The notes under the pieces are model-generated. The model saw only the letters and a program-made list of their open reading frames with translations, was not told where the DNA came from and ran no database searches. Position numbers and translations under genes: made by a program. DNA of 64,000 nt from Arthrobacter sp. ISL-5 (GTDB taxonomy: Bacteria; Actinomycetota; Actinomycetes; Actinomycetales; Micrococcaceae): contig NZ_JAGGPM010000011.1 of assembly GCF_018613835.1 (NCBI RefSeq), positions 1 to 64,000 of the forward strand. The letters are read 5' to 3'. Shown here piece after piece: positions 8,901-16,371 of this stretch. Within the stretch, counting starts at the first letter, position 1. Every line of letters starts with the position of its first letter.

Positions 8901-9692
8901 GCACAGTGCGCGGGAGCTACGGTGAAGTTCTTCGCGCAGCGCGTCGGGCAGGTCGGGAGCAGGTGCTTCCTCGAGGACCTTCTGGTGTCGGCGCTGCAGG
9001 GAGCAGTCCCGGTCGCCGAGGCTGACCACCCGGCCCTCGCCGTCGCCGAAGATCTGGACCTCGACATGCCGGGCGTTTTCGACGTAGCGCTCGGCGAAGA
9101 CCCCCGCGGTGCCGAAGCTGGCACCGGCCAGGCGGGCCACGCGGGGGAAGCTTTCCACGAGCTCGGCCTCGTTGCGGCAGACGGTCATGCCGATGCCGCC
9201 GCCACCGCCGGTGGCTTTGAGCATCAGCGGGAAGCCAATCGCGGCGCTGGCCGCTACGGCATCGTCCACGTTTGCCAGCAGCCCTGAACCGGCGATCATT
9301 GGCACCCCGGCCGCACGGGCGGCATCCCGTGCGGTGTGCTTGGTGCCGAAGATGCGCAGCTGCTCAGCGGTGGGACCGACAAAGACCAGTCCCTCCGCTT
9401 CCACGGCTTCCGCGAAGCCGGCGTCCTCGGAAAGGAAGCCGTATCCGGGGTGGATGGCCCCCGCGCCGGTGGACTTGGCTGCGGCCAGCAGCGCATCCAT
9501 CCGGAGGTAGGACTCTTTAGCCGGCGCGGGACCGAGCAGCACTGCCTCGTCCGCCAGCCGGACATGGCGTGCCCCGCGGTCCGCTTCGGAAAACACGGCA
9601 ACGGTTCGCAGTCCCAGTTTCCTGGCTGATTCGATGATGCGGCAGGCGATTTCACCGCGGTTGGCGATGAGCAGGGTGTCAAAGCGGTTCAC
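5910..9692 (-). CDS. biotin-dependent urea/guanidine carboxylase
   Basis: This 1260-residue enzyme has, in order, a biotin carboxylase half (NRFDTLLIANRGEIACR, then an ATP-grasp with GGGGGIG), a carboxyltransferase part made of KipA/AHS2-like (GLQTSVQDWPGRTG) and KipI/AHS1-like domains, and a C-terminal biotinyl domain with the biotinylated lysine in LEAMKMET. Family members use ATP and bicarbonate to carboxylate urea or guanidine. Because two DUF1989 genes precede it, guanidine is the likelier substrate, but I cannot decide this from visible residues. The GTG start at 9690-9692 overlaps the previous stop as GTGA; the frame extends further upstream but only through shadow sequence of that gene. 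Confidence 0.9.
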   Translation of the reverse strand: MNRFDTLLIANRGEIACRIIESARKLGLRTVAVFSEADRGARHVRLADEAVLLGPAPAKESYLRMDALLAAAKSTGAGAIHPGYGFLSEDAGFAEAVEAEGLVFVGPTAEQLRIFGTKHTARDAARAAGVPMIAGSGLLANVDDAVAASAAIGFPLMLKATGGGGGIGMTVCRNEAELVESFPRVARLAGASFGTAGVFAERYVENARHVEVQIFGDGEGRVVSLGDRDCSLQRRHQKVLEEAPAPDLPDALREELHRSSRALCASLNYRSAGTVEFVYDPSRREASFLEVNARLQVEHPVTEAVTGVDLVEWMLRLAQGGQEASTVLAGVPDSLPVAGSAVEARVYAEDPARGFQPSAGTVTNAVYPATEGVRVDAWVETGTEVSTNYDPLLGKIITSAPTRSEAFDRLASAIAGTRIDGIETNLGMLRAVSRMDVVRSVQHSTSTLDTVGDPEPRITVGRPGLQTSVQDWPGRTGLWQIGVPPSGPMDDLSFRLGNTALGNPEGAPGLEFTMTGPSLTFTQATTICVTGADVTVTVDGAAVPTWAPVTVPAGGTLDVGTAAGHGLRGYILFQGGLDIPQYLGSASTFTLGQFGGHAGRVLRAGDVLRAVVPGEFGAAGAALQKAAMSEVPVDSRPALTSAWELAVAEGPHGAPEFFQREDIEELYASGYEVHFNSARTGVRLTGPKPRWARMDGGEAGLHPSNIHDTAYSVGALDFTGDTPILLGPDGPSLGGFVCPVTVVTADRWKLGQLRPGDKVRFVPVQVSQAPSAKDLGPGRQLVLPGDPGWSRDLSTARLSTANLATLAAAGSRTARGDGDDGVMGRVPEGSGRPAVTYRRSGDDNLLVEYGEMVLDLALRARVHALHQRIEQLRLPGIVDLTPGIRSLQIKVDPSVLSTKRLLGLVQEIEAALPASSELVVPSRTVRLPLSWDDPATREAIERYMAGVRDDAPWCPWNIEFIRRINGLDSVNDVFDTVFNAEYLVLGLGDVYLGAPVATPLDPRHRLVTTKYNPARTWTPENAVGIGGAYMCVYGMEGPGGYQFVGRTTQVWSRYADSAPFEPGSPWLLRFFDRISWYPVSPEELLDLRADMAAGRGRGVEIEDGTFSLAEHEEFLEENRDSIAAFREKQGAAFAVERQAWADAGEFDRAEAVAAVVAPPADEVVVPDGGSLISAPFAASVWKVDAAAGDRVLQGQPLVSLEAMKMETVLEAPCDGVVLRVLPAAGSQVVAGEALVVLGSDQSEIAGSSKVETKELEEAAV

Positions 9693-10366
9693 AGGGCAGC
9701 CTCCGGCCGGGTGACGATCATGCGGACGGTGGTGGGGTTGAAGCCGTTGCACGGGTTGTTGATCTGCGGACAATTGGAGACGAGCACCAGGGTGTCCACC
9801 TCGGCCCTTAGCGCGACGCGCTTGCCGGGAGCGGAGAGGCCATCGACAATGCCCAGGGCGCCGTCCGGGTCCACTGGGACGTTCATGAACCAGTTGATGT
9901 TGGATACCAGGTCGCGCTTTGCGAGGCCCCATCGGGAGCCTTCTATGAGGAAGTTTTCCACGCAGGCGTGATGTTCACGGGTGTGCTGCCCGTAACGGAG
10001 AGTGTTGGATTCCTGCGAGCATGCGCCGCCGATGGTGTCATGCACCCCCACCTCGTCCGCCACGACTGTCATCAGGGGAGCCCCTGTGTCCGCGCGAAGC
10101 ACGGAACCCGTGGTCAGAAAAATCGACTGCTGCTGGGCGATGGTGACCGCTGCCGAGTAGCGCACCGAGGTGTCGTCGGCCGCGTACAGCAGGCAGTCCA
10201 CCGCCTGGTTGCCTTCCATGTCCACGATGGTCAGCACGTCGCCGACCGCCACCACGGCTGACCACGGGCCTCGGGCCTGAACGAATTCGTCGAGGACCAC
10301 TTTGCCGGGCGTCAGTGCGGTTTCGCTCGCGTGCGGGACGCGTTCTGTTTTAAGGGCTCTGTTCAT
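9689..10366 (-). CDS. DUF1989 protein, urea carboxylase-associated protein; probable carboxyguanidine deiminase subunit
   Basis: The 225-residue protein belongs to the DUF1989/urea carboxylase-associated family. Members encoded beside guanidine carboxylase form a two-subunit carboxyguanidine deiminase that yields allophanate and ammonia. This copy keeps Cys and His residues (GGACSQESNT, REHHACVENF and SNCPQINNPCNG) that look able to hold a metal. It overlaps its upstream partner gene by four bases (ATGA) and the carboxylase gene by GTGA, so the three proteins are likely made in fixed ratio. The family assignment is firm; the deiminase role comes from family literature and context. Confidence 0.85.
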   Translation of the reverse strand: MNRALKTERVPHASETALTPGKVVLDEFVQARGPWSAVVAVGDVLTIVDMEGNQAVDCLLYAADDTSVRYSAAVTIAQQQSIFLTTGSVLRADTGAPLMTVVADEVGVHDTIGGACSQESNTLRYGQHTREHHACVENFLIEGSRWGLAKRDLVSNINWFMNVPVDPDGALGIVDGLSAPGKRVALRAEVDTLVLVSNCPQINNPCNGFNPTTVRMIVTRPEAAL

Positions 10367-11244
10367 CGGGCGTTCCTTGCGGTCAGGTCGTGTTCGGTGT
10401 TACGGAGTGCCTGCAGGTGCTCGGGAGTGAGGGGCCCGGTGAGCCGGCCAGCGTGCAGTGCTGCCAGGTCCTGCGGCGCGTGCCAGGCGACGATGTCGAC
10501 GGCGGTTCCGGTGAAGGTTGCGCGGGGGTCCAATGGGTGGGCGGTATTGGCGAGCACCAGCACCGCATCCATCTGGAGCAGAAGTTCGACGGCGGCACCC
10601 GGGCCGGCGCTTCCGGTGAAAGTGATACTGCCGAAAAGGTCAACAGTGATGCCTTTGAAGAAGGACAACGACGGCGCCACGTCGCGGGGACCCAGCCCGC
10701 TCTTCAGAGCCCCCAGGGTGAGCAGTTCGCGGGCGGCGGGCGAGGCGCTGTGGACCGTTCCGGCACCGTACTGGGCGGTGTTTCCGGCCAAGGTGGTGGC
10801 ACCGGTCAGGGCATCGTGGCGGGAAGAGGTGTCAGCCACGATGGTGGCCATCAGGCGGCCGGCGTCCGACAGCAGCGGGTGGCCGGCGCCGGGGTATGCC
10901 TGCCACTGGACCTTGACGGTGTCCGCGACGTTGAGGCGTTCATGGGGGTCACCGGCGCGGTACAGAAGGGTGTGCACGCAGGCGTCGCCCGCCGTGTCCG
11001 TGAATCTGATCCTGGTGCCGCGCGCCAGCTGCATGGTGGTGTAGCGGCCGAAGGCCAGGGATTCGGCCCAGGTGAGGGACGCGACGGCGCCGCCCGTCAG
11101 GCCGGCAGTGAGGCGCGCAGGCACCGAAGCCGCCGGCACGTGGCGCATGGTGTCTACGGTCCTGCCGTGTTGTTCCCTGGCGTGGGCACGCGCCCCGGCC
11201 GTCGTGGCTGTCCCGGTTGCTGGTGTTTCGATGGTCTGTGTCAT
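10363..11244 (-). CDS. second DUF1989 protein; probable partner subunit of the deiminase
   Basis: This 293-residue protein is the second DUF1989 member of the operon. It starts at the ATG at 11242-11244, preceded by AGGACGG; further upstream in-frame codons lack a ribosome site. The core (residues about 60-270) aligns in style with the neighbouring paralogue, including FKGITVDLFGSI and LVLANTAHPLDP. The Cys/His residues of the paralogue are missing: the matching region reads GATTLAGNTAQYG. One subunit therefore seems suited to metal binding and the other to a structural or substrate role. About 45 N-terminal residues are low-complexity and Ala/Thr-rich. It overlaps the next gene by ATGA. Confidence 0.8.
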   Translation of the reverse strand: MTQTIETPATGTATTAGARAHAREQHGRTVDTMRHVPAASVPARLTAGLTGGAVASLTWAESLAFGRYTTMQLARGTRIRFTDTAGDACVHTLLYRAGDPHERLNVADTVKVQWQAYPGAGHPLLSDAGRLMATIVADTSSRHDALTGATTLAGNTAQYGAGTVHSASPAARELLTLGALKSGLGPRDVAPSLSFFKGITVDLFGSITFTGSAGPGAAVELLLQMDAVLVLANTAHPLDPRATFTGTAVDIVAWHAPQDLAALHAGRLTGPLTPEHLQALRNTEHDLTARNAR

Positions 11245-11290
11245 GTCCGTCCTGTGGTTGTTTCGGGAGCTGTTGAAGTTTGGAGGAGCC

Positions 11291-12793
11291 TCAGGCTTTT
11301 GCCGCAAGGTTCTGGCGGCGGACCCACAGACCCAGGAGCAGGACCGCGGTCACCATGAGTGGTGCTGAATAAAGGAGGATCCCGTTCTCGCCGGAGGGGT
11401 TGTAGACCTCGGGCCTAGGCCAGGCGAGGTTGACCACCATCCCGGCCCCGTAGAGAACGGCCAGGATATTGACGGGCAGCCCCCAGCGGCCGAGCGAGAA
11501 GAGTCCCGCCGGCAGTGTTTGTCCTACCCGGTTCCAGTCACCCCGGATACGGTTGAGGAGCTGCGGCACGGTCACCATCAAATAGGCGAGGTAGACCATG
11601 ACGATGCAGACGCTGCACAACGTGGTGAATACGGCGGCGTTGCCGATATTGGTGGCGAGGACGCCAACTGCCAGGGCGCCGATGACGATAGATGGCCACA
11701 TCGGAGTGCCACGGGTGGGGTGGACAGAGGACAGCAAGGCTGAGGCGGGGAGTTTGCCGTCCCGTGCCATGGAGAACACCAAGCGGGAACCCGCGGTCTG
11801 GATCGCAAGGGTGCAGACGAAAATGGCGATGGCTACATCCACCAGCAGGACCTTGCCCCAGAAGGTGCCCAGGACAGCGGTGAGGACGTAGGGAAGACCT
11901 TCGGTGGCCAGTCGGCCGTCGTCGAGGCTGGGCGCGGCCATCAGGGCTGTGATGATCATCAGCGCTCCGCCGATGCCGGAGATGAGCAGCGCAGAAAGAA
12001 TGGTCCGCGGAGCGGTGCGGCGCGGGTCCTTGGTCTCTTCGGACAGCTCGCCGGCAGAGTTGAAGCCCACCATGACGTAGGCGGCCATCAGCCCCGAAAC
12101 CAGGAATGCTCCCACGCCCCCGAGATCTGAACTTTGAAGTACGGTGGTGTCCGCGACGACGTCCGGACCGCGCTGAGCGGCGCTGATGAGGGCAAGGATC
12201 ACGGCGACGACACCCACAATTTCGCACGTCACACCGACGGAATTCACATGGGCCATAAGCTTGACACCGAGCGAGTTGATGACGGTAGTGGCCACCAGGA
12301 GGGCCGCCCCAAGGATCACGGCGTTGGCGGCGCCCGTGACGGTATTCAGCGCCGGGTCACCGCCCACCAGCTGGAAGCCGCCCCATAGCTGGGGCAGCAC
12401 TACTTGCAGGGCTATGGCGGCGGCCGCGGCGGTGACCACCTGCGCGATTGCCATAAACCAGCCCGCGAACCAGCCCACGCCTTCTCCGCCTACGCGCCGT
12501 GCCCACTGGTACACCGCTCCGCAAAGCGGGTAGCGGGCGGCGAGTTCTGCGAAGTTCAGGGCAACGAGCAGCTGGCCTACCAGCACAATCGGCCACGTCC
12601 AGAAGAAGGCCGGTCCCGCGAACGAGTAGCCAAAGGCGAAGAGCTGGAAGATGGTGGTCAGGATGGATACGAAGGAAAAGCCGGCGGCAAAGGAAGCGTA
12701 GCGGCCGAGCTTTCGATGGAGGGTGGGCTGATAGCCAAGGGACGTCAGATCTGCATCGTCCGCGTGGACAGGGGGATGAACGGTTGAAGTCAT
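11291..12793 (-). CDS. APC-superfamily permease, likely importer of guanidine, urea or a related amine
   Basis: The 500-residue membrane protein has about twelve hydrophobic segments and the APC amino acid permease pattern, including YPLCGAVYQWARRVGGEG near residue 110 and GFNSAGELSEETKDPRR near residue 260. Close relatives often sit beside urea/guanidine carboxylase genes. The ATG at 12791-12793 has GGAG nine bases upstream. It is the first gene of the operon; 46 bases separate it from the first DUF1989 gene, while every later junction overlaps. A TetR gene diverges upstream and is the obvious candidate regulator. The substrate is inferred from the enzymes encoded downstream. Confidence 0.82.
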   Translation of the reverse strand: MTSTVHPPVHADDADLTSLGYQPTLHRKLGRYASFAAGFSFVSILTTIFQLFAFGYSFAGPAFFWTWPIVLVGQLLVALNFAELAARYPLCGAVYQWARRVGGEGVGWFAGWFMAIAQVVTAAAAAIALQVVLPQLWGGFQLVGGDPALNTVTGAANAVILGAALLVATTVINSLGVKLMAHVNSVGVTCEIVGVVAVILALISAAQRGPDVVADTTVLQSSDLGGVGAFLVSGLMAAYVMVGFNSAGELSEETKDPRRTAPRTILSALLISGIGGALMIITALMAAPSLDDGRLATEGLPYVLTAVLGTFWGKVLLVDVAIAIFVCTLAIQTAGSRLVFSMARDGKLPASALLSSVHPTRGTPMWPSIVIGALAVGVLATNIGNAAVFTTLCSVCIVMVYLAYLMVTVPQLLNRIRGDWNRVGQTLPAGLFSLGRWGLPVNILAVLYGAGMVVNLAWPRPEVYNPSGENGILLYSAPLMVTAVLLLGLWVRRQNLAAKA

Positions 12794-12840
12794 CGGAGTC
12801 TCCGGGAGCTGGAACGGCGTGGGGGTGAAGCGTTTCCGGA

Positions 12841-12868
12841 AGTGCAGCATTCGGTCGATGGCTGCACT
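12841..12868 (-). promoter_or_regulatory. dyad in the permease leader, candidate operator or hairpin
   Basis: AGTGCAGC (12841-12848) and GCTGCACT (12861-12868) are perfect 8-base complements with 12 bases between. The dyad lies 48 bases upstream of the permease ATG, in the 228-base region shared with the divergent TetR gene. It may bind the regulator or form an mRNA hairpin. I see no motifs of the known guanidine riboswitch classes in this leader. Confidence 0.35.
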
Positions 12869-13021
12869 AATACCGGTCAATTGATAGTTTTCCAGTCGGG
12901 TATCCCCAAATAGTTTCACTTCTGTAAAAGGCGCGTTGAGATCTTGTTTCCGGTTCGTTTCCGTCTGCTCACCAATTCGTTGGGTGGAGTCCGGTCCGGA
13001 GGAGAATGCAAGAATGATGCA

Positions 13022-13705
13022 GTGACTTCAGCCGGACCGGGACGACCCCGACACCAACAGCCCTCCAGGCCTGGCGCCACCGCTCGCGACGAAATCCTGG
13101 ATGCAGCGGCCGAGCTTTTTACCACCCAGGGGTTTGCCAACACCTCCACCCGGTCCATCGCGGACGCGGTGGGCATCAGGCAGTCCTCGCTGTACCACCA
13201 CTTCAAAACCAAGGACGAGATCCTGGATGACCTGCTAACCGGCACCGTCTCCAGTGGGCTGGCCTTCGCACGGGCCATCTCCGCCGAGGCACCCGGCGCG
13301 GGTCCAGCCGGAAGCCGTCTTCATGCCCTCGCACTTTACGACGGCAGCCAACTATCCACTGCACACTGGAACCTCGGCATCCTCTACCACCTTCCGGAGG
13401 CGCGGAGCGGGCGCTTCGCGGGGTTCCTGGCAGACCGGCAGGAACTGCGGGACCTGTACCGGCAGCTTGGCACTGGGGTTTCCCCCAAGGGCTGGACTGT
13501 CATCGGGGGGGCCGACTTCGGCGATCTCGCCTTCCGTCTCGTCGAGTCCCTCATCAGCCTCCGGGCAGATGGAATGACAACACCGGAATCACCGCTGCAG
13601 GTGGCAGATTCCGCCGTCATCCTTTGCGGACTGGCTAACAACCTGCCCGCTATCAGGTCGCACAGTGCAGCCCTTATCTCGGATTGGGCTAGGCGGTTGG
13701 AATGA
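13022..13705 (+). CDS. TetR-family transcriptional regulator
   Basis: The 227-residue protein has a typical N-terminal TetR helix-turn-helix at about residues 20-65 (ARDEILDAAAELFTTQGF, then IADAVGIRQSSLYHHFKTKD) followed by a helical ligand domain with little sequence similarity to anything I recognise. It diverges from the guanidine/urea-type operon and is likely its ligand-responsive repressor. The start is uncertain. I chose GTG 13022 because the protein becomes TetR-like just after it; the GGAGGAG at 12998-13004 is somewhat far from it, and an in-frame start at 12944 would add 26 residues. No ligand can be named from sequence. Confidence 0.85.
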   Translation: MTSAGPGRPRHQQPSRPGATARDEILDAAAELFTTQGFANTSTRSIADAVGIRQSSLYHHFKTKDEILDDLLTGTVSSGLAFARAISAEAPGAGPAGSRLHALALYDGSQLSTAHWNLGILYHLPEARSGRFAGFLADRQELRDLYRQLGTGVSPKGWTVIGGADFGDLAFRLVESLISLRADGMTTPESPLQVADSAVILCGLANNLPAIRSHSAALISDWARRLE

Positions 13706-13978
13706 GGTCGATCTAAGCACCGCAGGGCCGCCGGCGTCCTTCGTATACTTCGATTTTGTGCTACTCCGGGGCAGCAGGCGGAATCGGCGGATGTTTCCTC
13801 GACCTTCACGAAGCTGGTTCTAGCCATAACCATGATCGGCTACAACCCAAGGAGCAGGCGAAAGACGTTCTCGTACGCCAGCAGGAATGGCTCGCGGAGT
13901 AGGCCGCACGCAACTCCACGAAGCTCGTCGATTCCATCGAGGCAGAACAGCGGGAGTGATCGTGACAGTTTGATTCAA

Positions 13979-14110
13979 GGCCACGGTGCCCTGGACCGCT
14001 ACGTCGAGGTGCTAAAGACCAAACCGGGTGCCTCGCCTGGTTCCACAGCCCTGGCCCAGGCCCGCGGCTCCGGGTCATTCGCCTCGGCCCATGACGCATT
14101 CCCGGCGGCC
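13979..14110 (+). pseudogene. fragment of an IS21-family IstA transposase
   Basis: About 44 codons encode GALDRYVEVLKTKPGAS followed by TALAQARGSGSFASAHDAF, which matches the conserved C-terminal region of IS21 IstA proteins. Sequence on both sides is out of frame or unrelated, so this is a relic. The remainder of the 443-base stretch 13706-14148, between the convergent TetR and creatininase-family genes, contains no supportable gene. Confidence 0.6.
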
Positions 14111-14148
14111 GCGGGCAGTGTCGCTTCCGAAGGTCGCGGAAGAAGTGA

Positions 14149-14931
14149 TCATGCGTCGTCCCCGGCCGGCCGGAAACGCGAGATTTCATCCAACGCCGCG
14201 GCGGCCTGGGCGACCGCTGCCTCGAAGAGAGCAGCGCCGTCGGCGGCGTTGGCCCGCGTCGGATCCCCCACCACCCCGCTGGGACCGAAGTCGTTCGAGA
14301 GCCAGCCAAAGCTGACGGGCTTGGAATGGAACCCAATGTAATCCGCCTCGGCTATGTGGGCGGGTACATTCCGCTCCGCGAGCGATGTGTCCACCAGGTC
14401 GGGGCGGATGTGCATGATGAGCGAGGTTTCGCCGTGGCCGCCATGGATGCCGAGGCCGCATTCCTCCTCTGGCGGCTCCACGCTGTCGGCCGATACCCGG
14501 ACTCCCATGAGAAAGGTGTTGAGGATGAAGCGGCGGCGGATCTCCCGCAACGCCACCTGCAGAAGTGCCACATTGCCGCCGTGCCCGTTCAGGAAAACCA
14601 GGGTCGTGGCCGGGGTGGACCCGACGGACCGGCCGATGTCGATCACGGTCTTCATCATCGCCTCCCAACTGAGCCACACTGTTCCAGGTGCCCAGGCGTG
14701 TTCATCCGACTTGGTGTAGGCCAGCGTCGGCAGCAACCAGGCGTCGACGCCGGCGGCAGCTGCGCGCTCCACGGCAGCGTTGCCCACCGAGTCGGCCAGG
14801 AGGTAATCGGTTATCAGGGGCAGGTGCGGGCCATGGTGTTCGATCGCGCCCGTGGGCACCACGATCACTGACGATGGCGAGAGCATCGAAGCGGCGGCGG
14901 GGCCGGAAAGTTCTGCGAGTTTGCGGGTCAT
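14149..14931 (-). CDS. creatininase-family amidohydrolase
   Basis: The 260-residue protein shows the metal-site motifs of the creatininase family: GAIEHHGPHLPLITD near residue 30, LNGHGGN near residue 115, and HGGHGETS near residue 165. Members hydrolyse cyclic or linear amides (creatinine, some peptide-like or ring lactams), so a C-N bond cleavage is expected here too. The ATG at 14929-14931 overlaps the stop of the FAD oxidase gene by ATGA. It is the last gene of a six-gene minus-strand operon that also has an importer and a cytosine-deaminase-like enzyme. Creatinine itself is possible but not shown by the sequence. Confidence 0.85.
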   Translation of the reverse strand: MTRKLAELSGPAAASMLSPSSVIVVPTGAIEHHGPHLPLITDYLLADSVGNAAVERAAAAGVDAWLLPTLAYTKSDEHAWAPGTVWLSWEAMMKTVIDIGRSVGSTPATTLVFLNGHGGNVALLQVALREIRRRFILNTFLMGVRVSADSVEPPEEECGLGIHGGHGETSLIMHIRPDLVDTSLAERNVPAHIAEADYIGFHSKPVSFGWLSNDFGPSGVVGDPTRANAADGAALFEAAVAQAAAALDEISRFRPAGDDA

Positions 14932-16277
14932 CGCTGGGCCTCCACCGTCATGAGGCCGTGCGGCTGTTCCTCGTCGTTGATGAGTTTCCCGGGGTTGAGG
15001 AGCCGGAAGGGGTCGGTCACGGCGGCAAGATCCTTGGTCCTCTGGACCTCGAAATCGACGAACCATTGATGCGGGTTGTGGACGCGCACCCCAAGGTTCT
15101 TGAGCCGCTCAAGGCCGGCCTCCACCTCGGCCTTGCTTTCGTAGCGCCCGGCGAGCATGCCGATCGGGTAGTCGCGTTGTGCTTCGATGTGGAGCATCCC
15201 GCCGGGGTAGACCGCGTGGACTTCGTCGATGCGTTCAATAAGGGCATCGCCTGCCACTTCGACGTGGAAATAGGTGTCAGGGTGTGCCTTCTGCAACCAC
15301 TCGATCGGATGGTTGTAGGAGATCATGCTGAGTTTGATGACCGCCTGAGGGCCTCCCCGGATGTCTTCCACCCGTCCGCCCGACTGTTCGACGAGGGCGG
15401 TGGCGGCGGGCACGGCAGCCACGTCCAGGATGGCGCGCAGGCTGGCCCGGCCGGCGGGGATGGCTGCATCCGCCGGTAGCGCTGCGGCGAGCATCGGCAG
15501 GTCCGCCGAGACGAGGCGGGGGGTCGGAGAGAGGAGCCCGAGCTCGCGGACGATGGAGAGTGCCCCGTCGAAGGTCGGAAAGCTCGCGTAGAACGCGCGC
15601 CACTCGCGCAGCGGTTCGAGTTTGACGGTGGCGCGGACGATGATGCCGGCGGTGCCGTAGTTGTGAAGGTAGCTCTGGGCTTCTGGGCCCTCGACGCGGA
15701 TCAGACCGGGATTGGCGACGGCGTGAACGACGTCCAGCGCGATCACAAAGTCCCCTTCGGCTATGACGCCATGCTCGATGGAGCCGGTGCCTCCGGACCC
15801 GCCGGAGAGGAAGCCGCCGATGGTGCTTTGGGCCGTGGACGGGTACATGAGCAACTCCTGGCCGGCGGCGCGGGCCGCCGTTTCCAGCTGGACCATGGTG
15901 GCCCCGGCTTCCGCCGTGATGTAGCCGTCTCCCAACTCGAGAATGCCCTTCGCCCGCGATACGTCGAGGACGAGCCCGCCGGGCATCGGAATTGCCTGGC
16001 CGTAGTTGCCCGTGCCCTTGCCCCGCGGGGTGATGGAGACACCGTGGCGCACCGCCGCCCCCACTGCCTGGACGATCTCATCGGCAGTGGCCGGAAAGGC
16101 AACAAGGTCGGCGAGGCCCAGCGGAAGCTGCTCCATGATCACCGGCGAGAGCTTGGCGCCGTCGATCGAGGCCTTCTCACGCATCGCAAGGTCGGTGCTG
16201 ACCCCGCGTTCGCCCAGAATGCCGCGCAGCTCCCCCGCCAGCGCGTCGATCGTCGATCGAGGGTAGGTGTAGTTCAT
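14928..16277 (-). CDS. FAD-linked oxidase/dehydrogenase (GlcD/PCMH type)
   Basis: This 449-residue flavoprotein has the PCMH FAD-binding domain in its first 230 residues: LVAFPATADEIVQAV, TPRGKGTGNYGQ, LVLDVSR and STIGGFLSGGSGGTGS. The C-terminal half is a divergent substrate domain ending in FRLLNPGKLI, a common tail of this family. It would oxidise a hydroxy acid, an amine or a ring carbon; the substrate is unknown. I use the ATG at 16275-16277; a GTG nine bases earlier is an alternative. The gene lies between the importer's binding protein gene and the creatininase-family gene, which points to oxidation of the imported compound or its first product. Confidence 0.85.
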   Translation of the reverse strand: MNYTYPRSTIDALAGELRGILGERGVSTDLAMREKASIDGAKLSPVIMEQLPLGLADLVAFPATADEIVQAVGAAVRHGVSITPRGKGTGNYGQAIPMPGGLVLDVSRAKGILELGDGYITAEAGATMVQLETAARAAGQELLMYPSTAQSTIGGFLSGGSGGTGSIEHGVIAEGDFVIALDVVHAVANPGLIRVEGPEAQSYLHNYGTAGIIVRATVKLEPLREWRAFYASFPTFDGALSIVRELGLLSPTPRLVSADLPMLAAALPADAAIPAGRASLRAILDVAAVPAATALVEQSGGRVEDIRGGPQAVIKLSMISYNHPIEWLQKAHPDTYFHVEVAGDALIERIDEVHAVYPGGMLHIEAQRDYPIGMLAGRYESKAEVEAGLERLKNLGVRVHNPHQWFVDFEVQRTKDLAAVTDPFRLLNPGKLINDEEQPHGLMTVEAQR

Positions 16278-16371
16278 GGTTACCACTTTCGTTAGGGAAA
16301 GACCGCAGCCGGCGCCGGCCGCGCCGTCGAAGGCACGGCCGGATGCTTGTCCCGTGATGCTGTCTTCGGGG

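Noticed and set aside
7572-9287. A 571-codon plus-strand frame opposite the carboxylase gene
   Set aside because: It lies entirely antisense to a well-supported biotin carboxylase gene, has no domain-like sequence and is explained by high GC at third positions.
12794-13021. Guanidine riboswitch before the guanidine-type operon
   Set aside because: I could not find conserved motifs of the known guanidine riboswitch classes in the leader; a simple dyad and a TetR gene explain regulation better.
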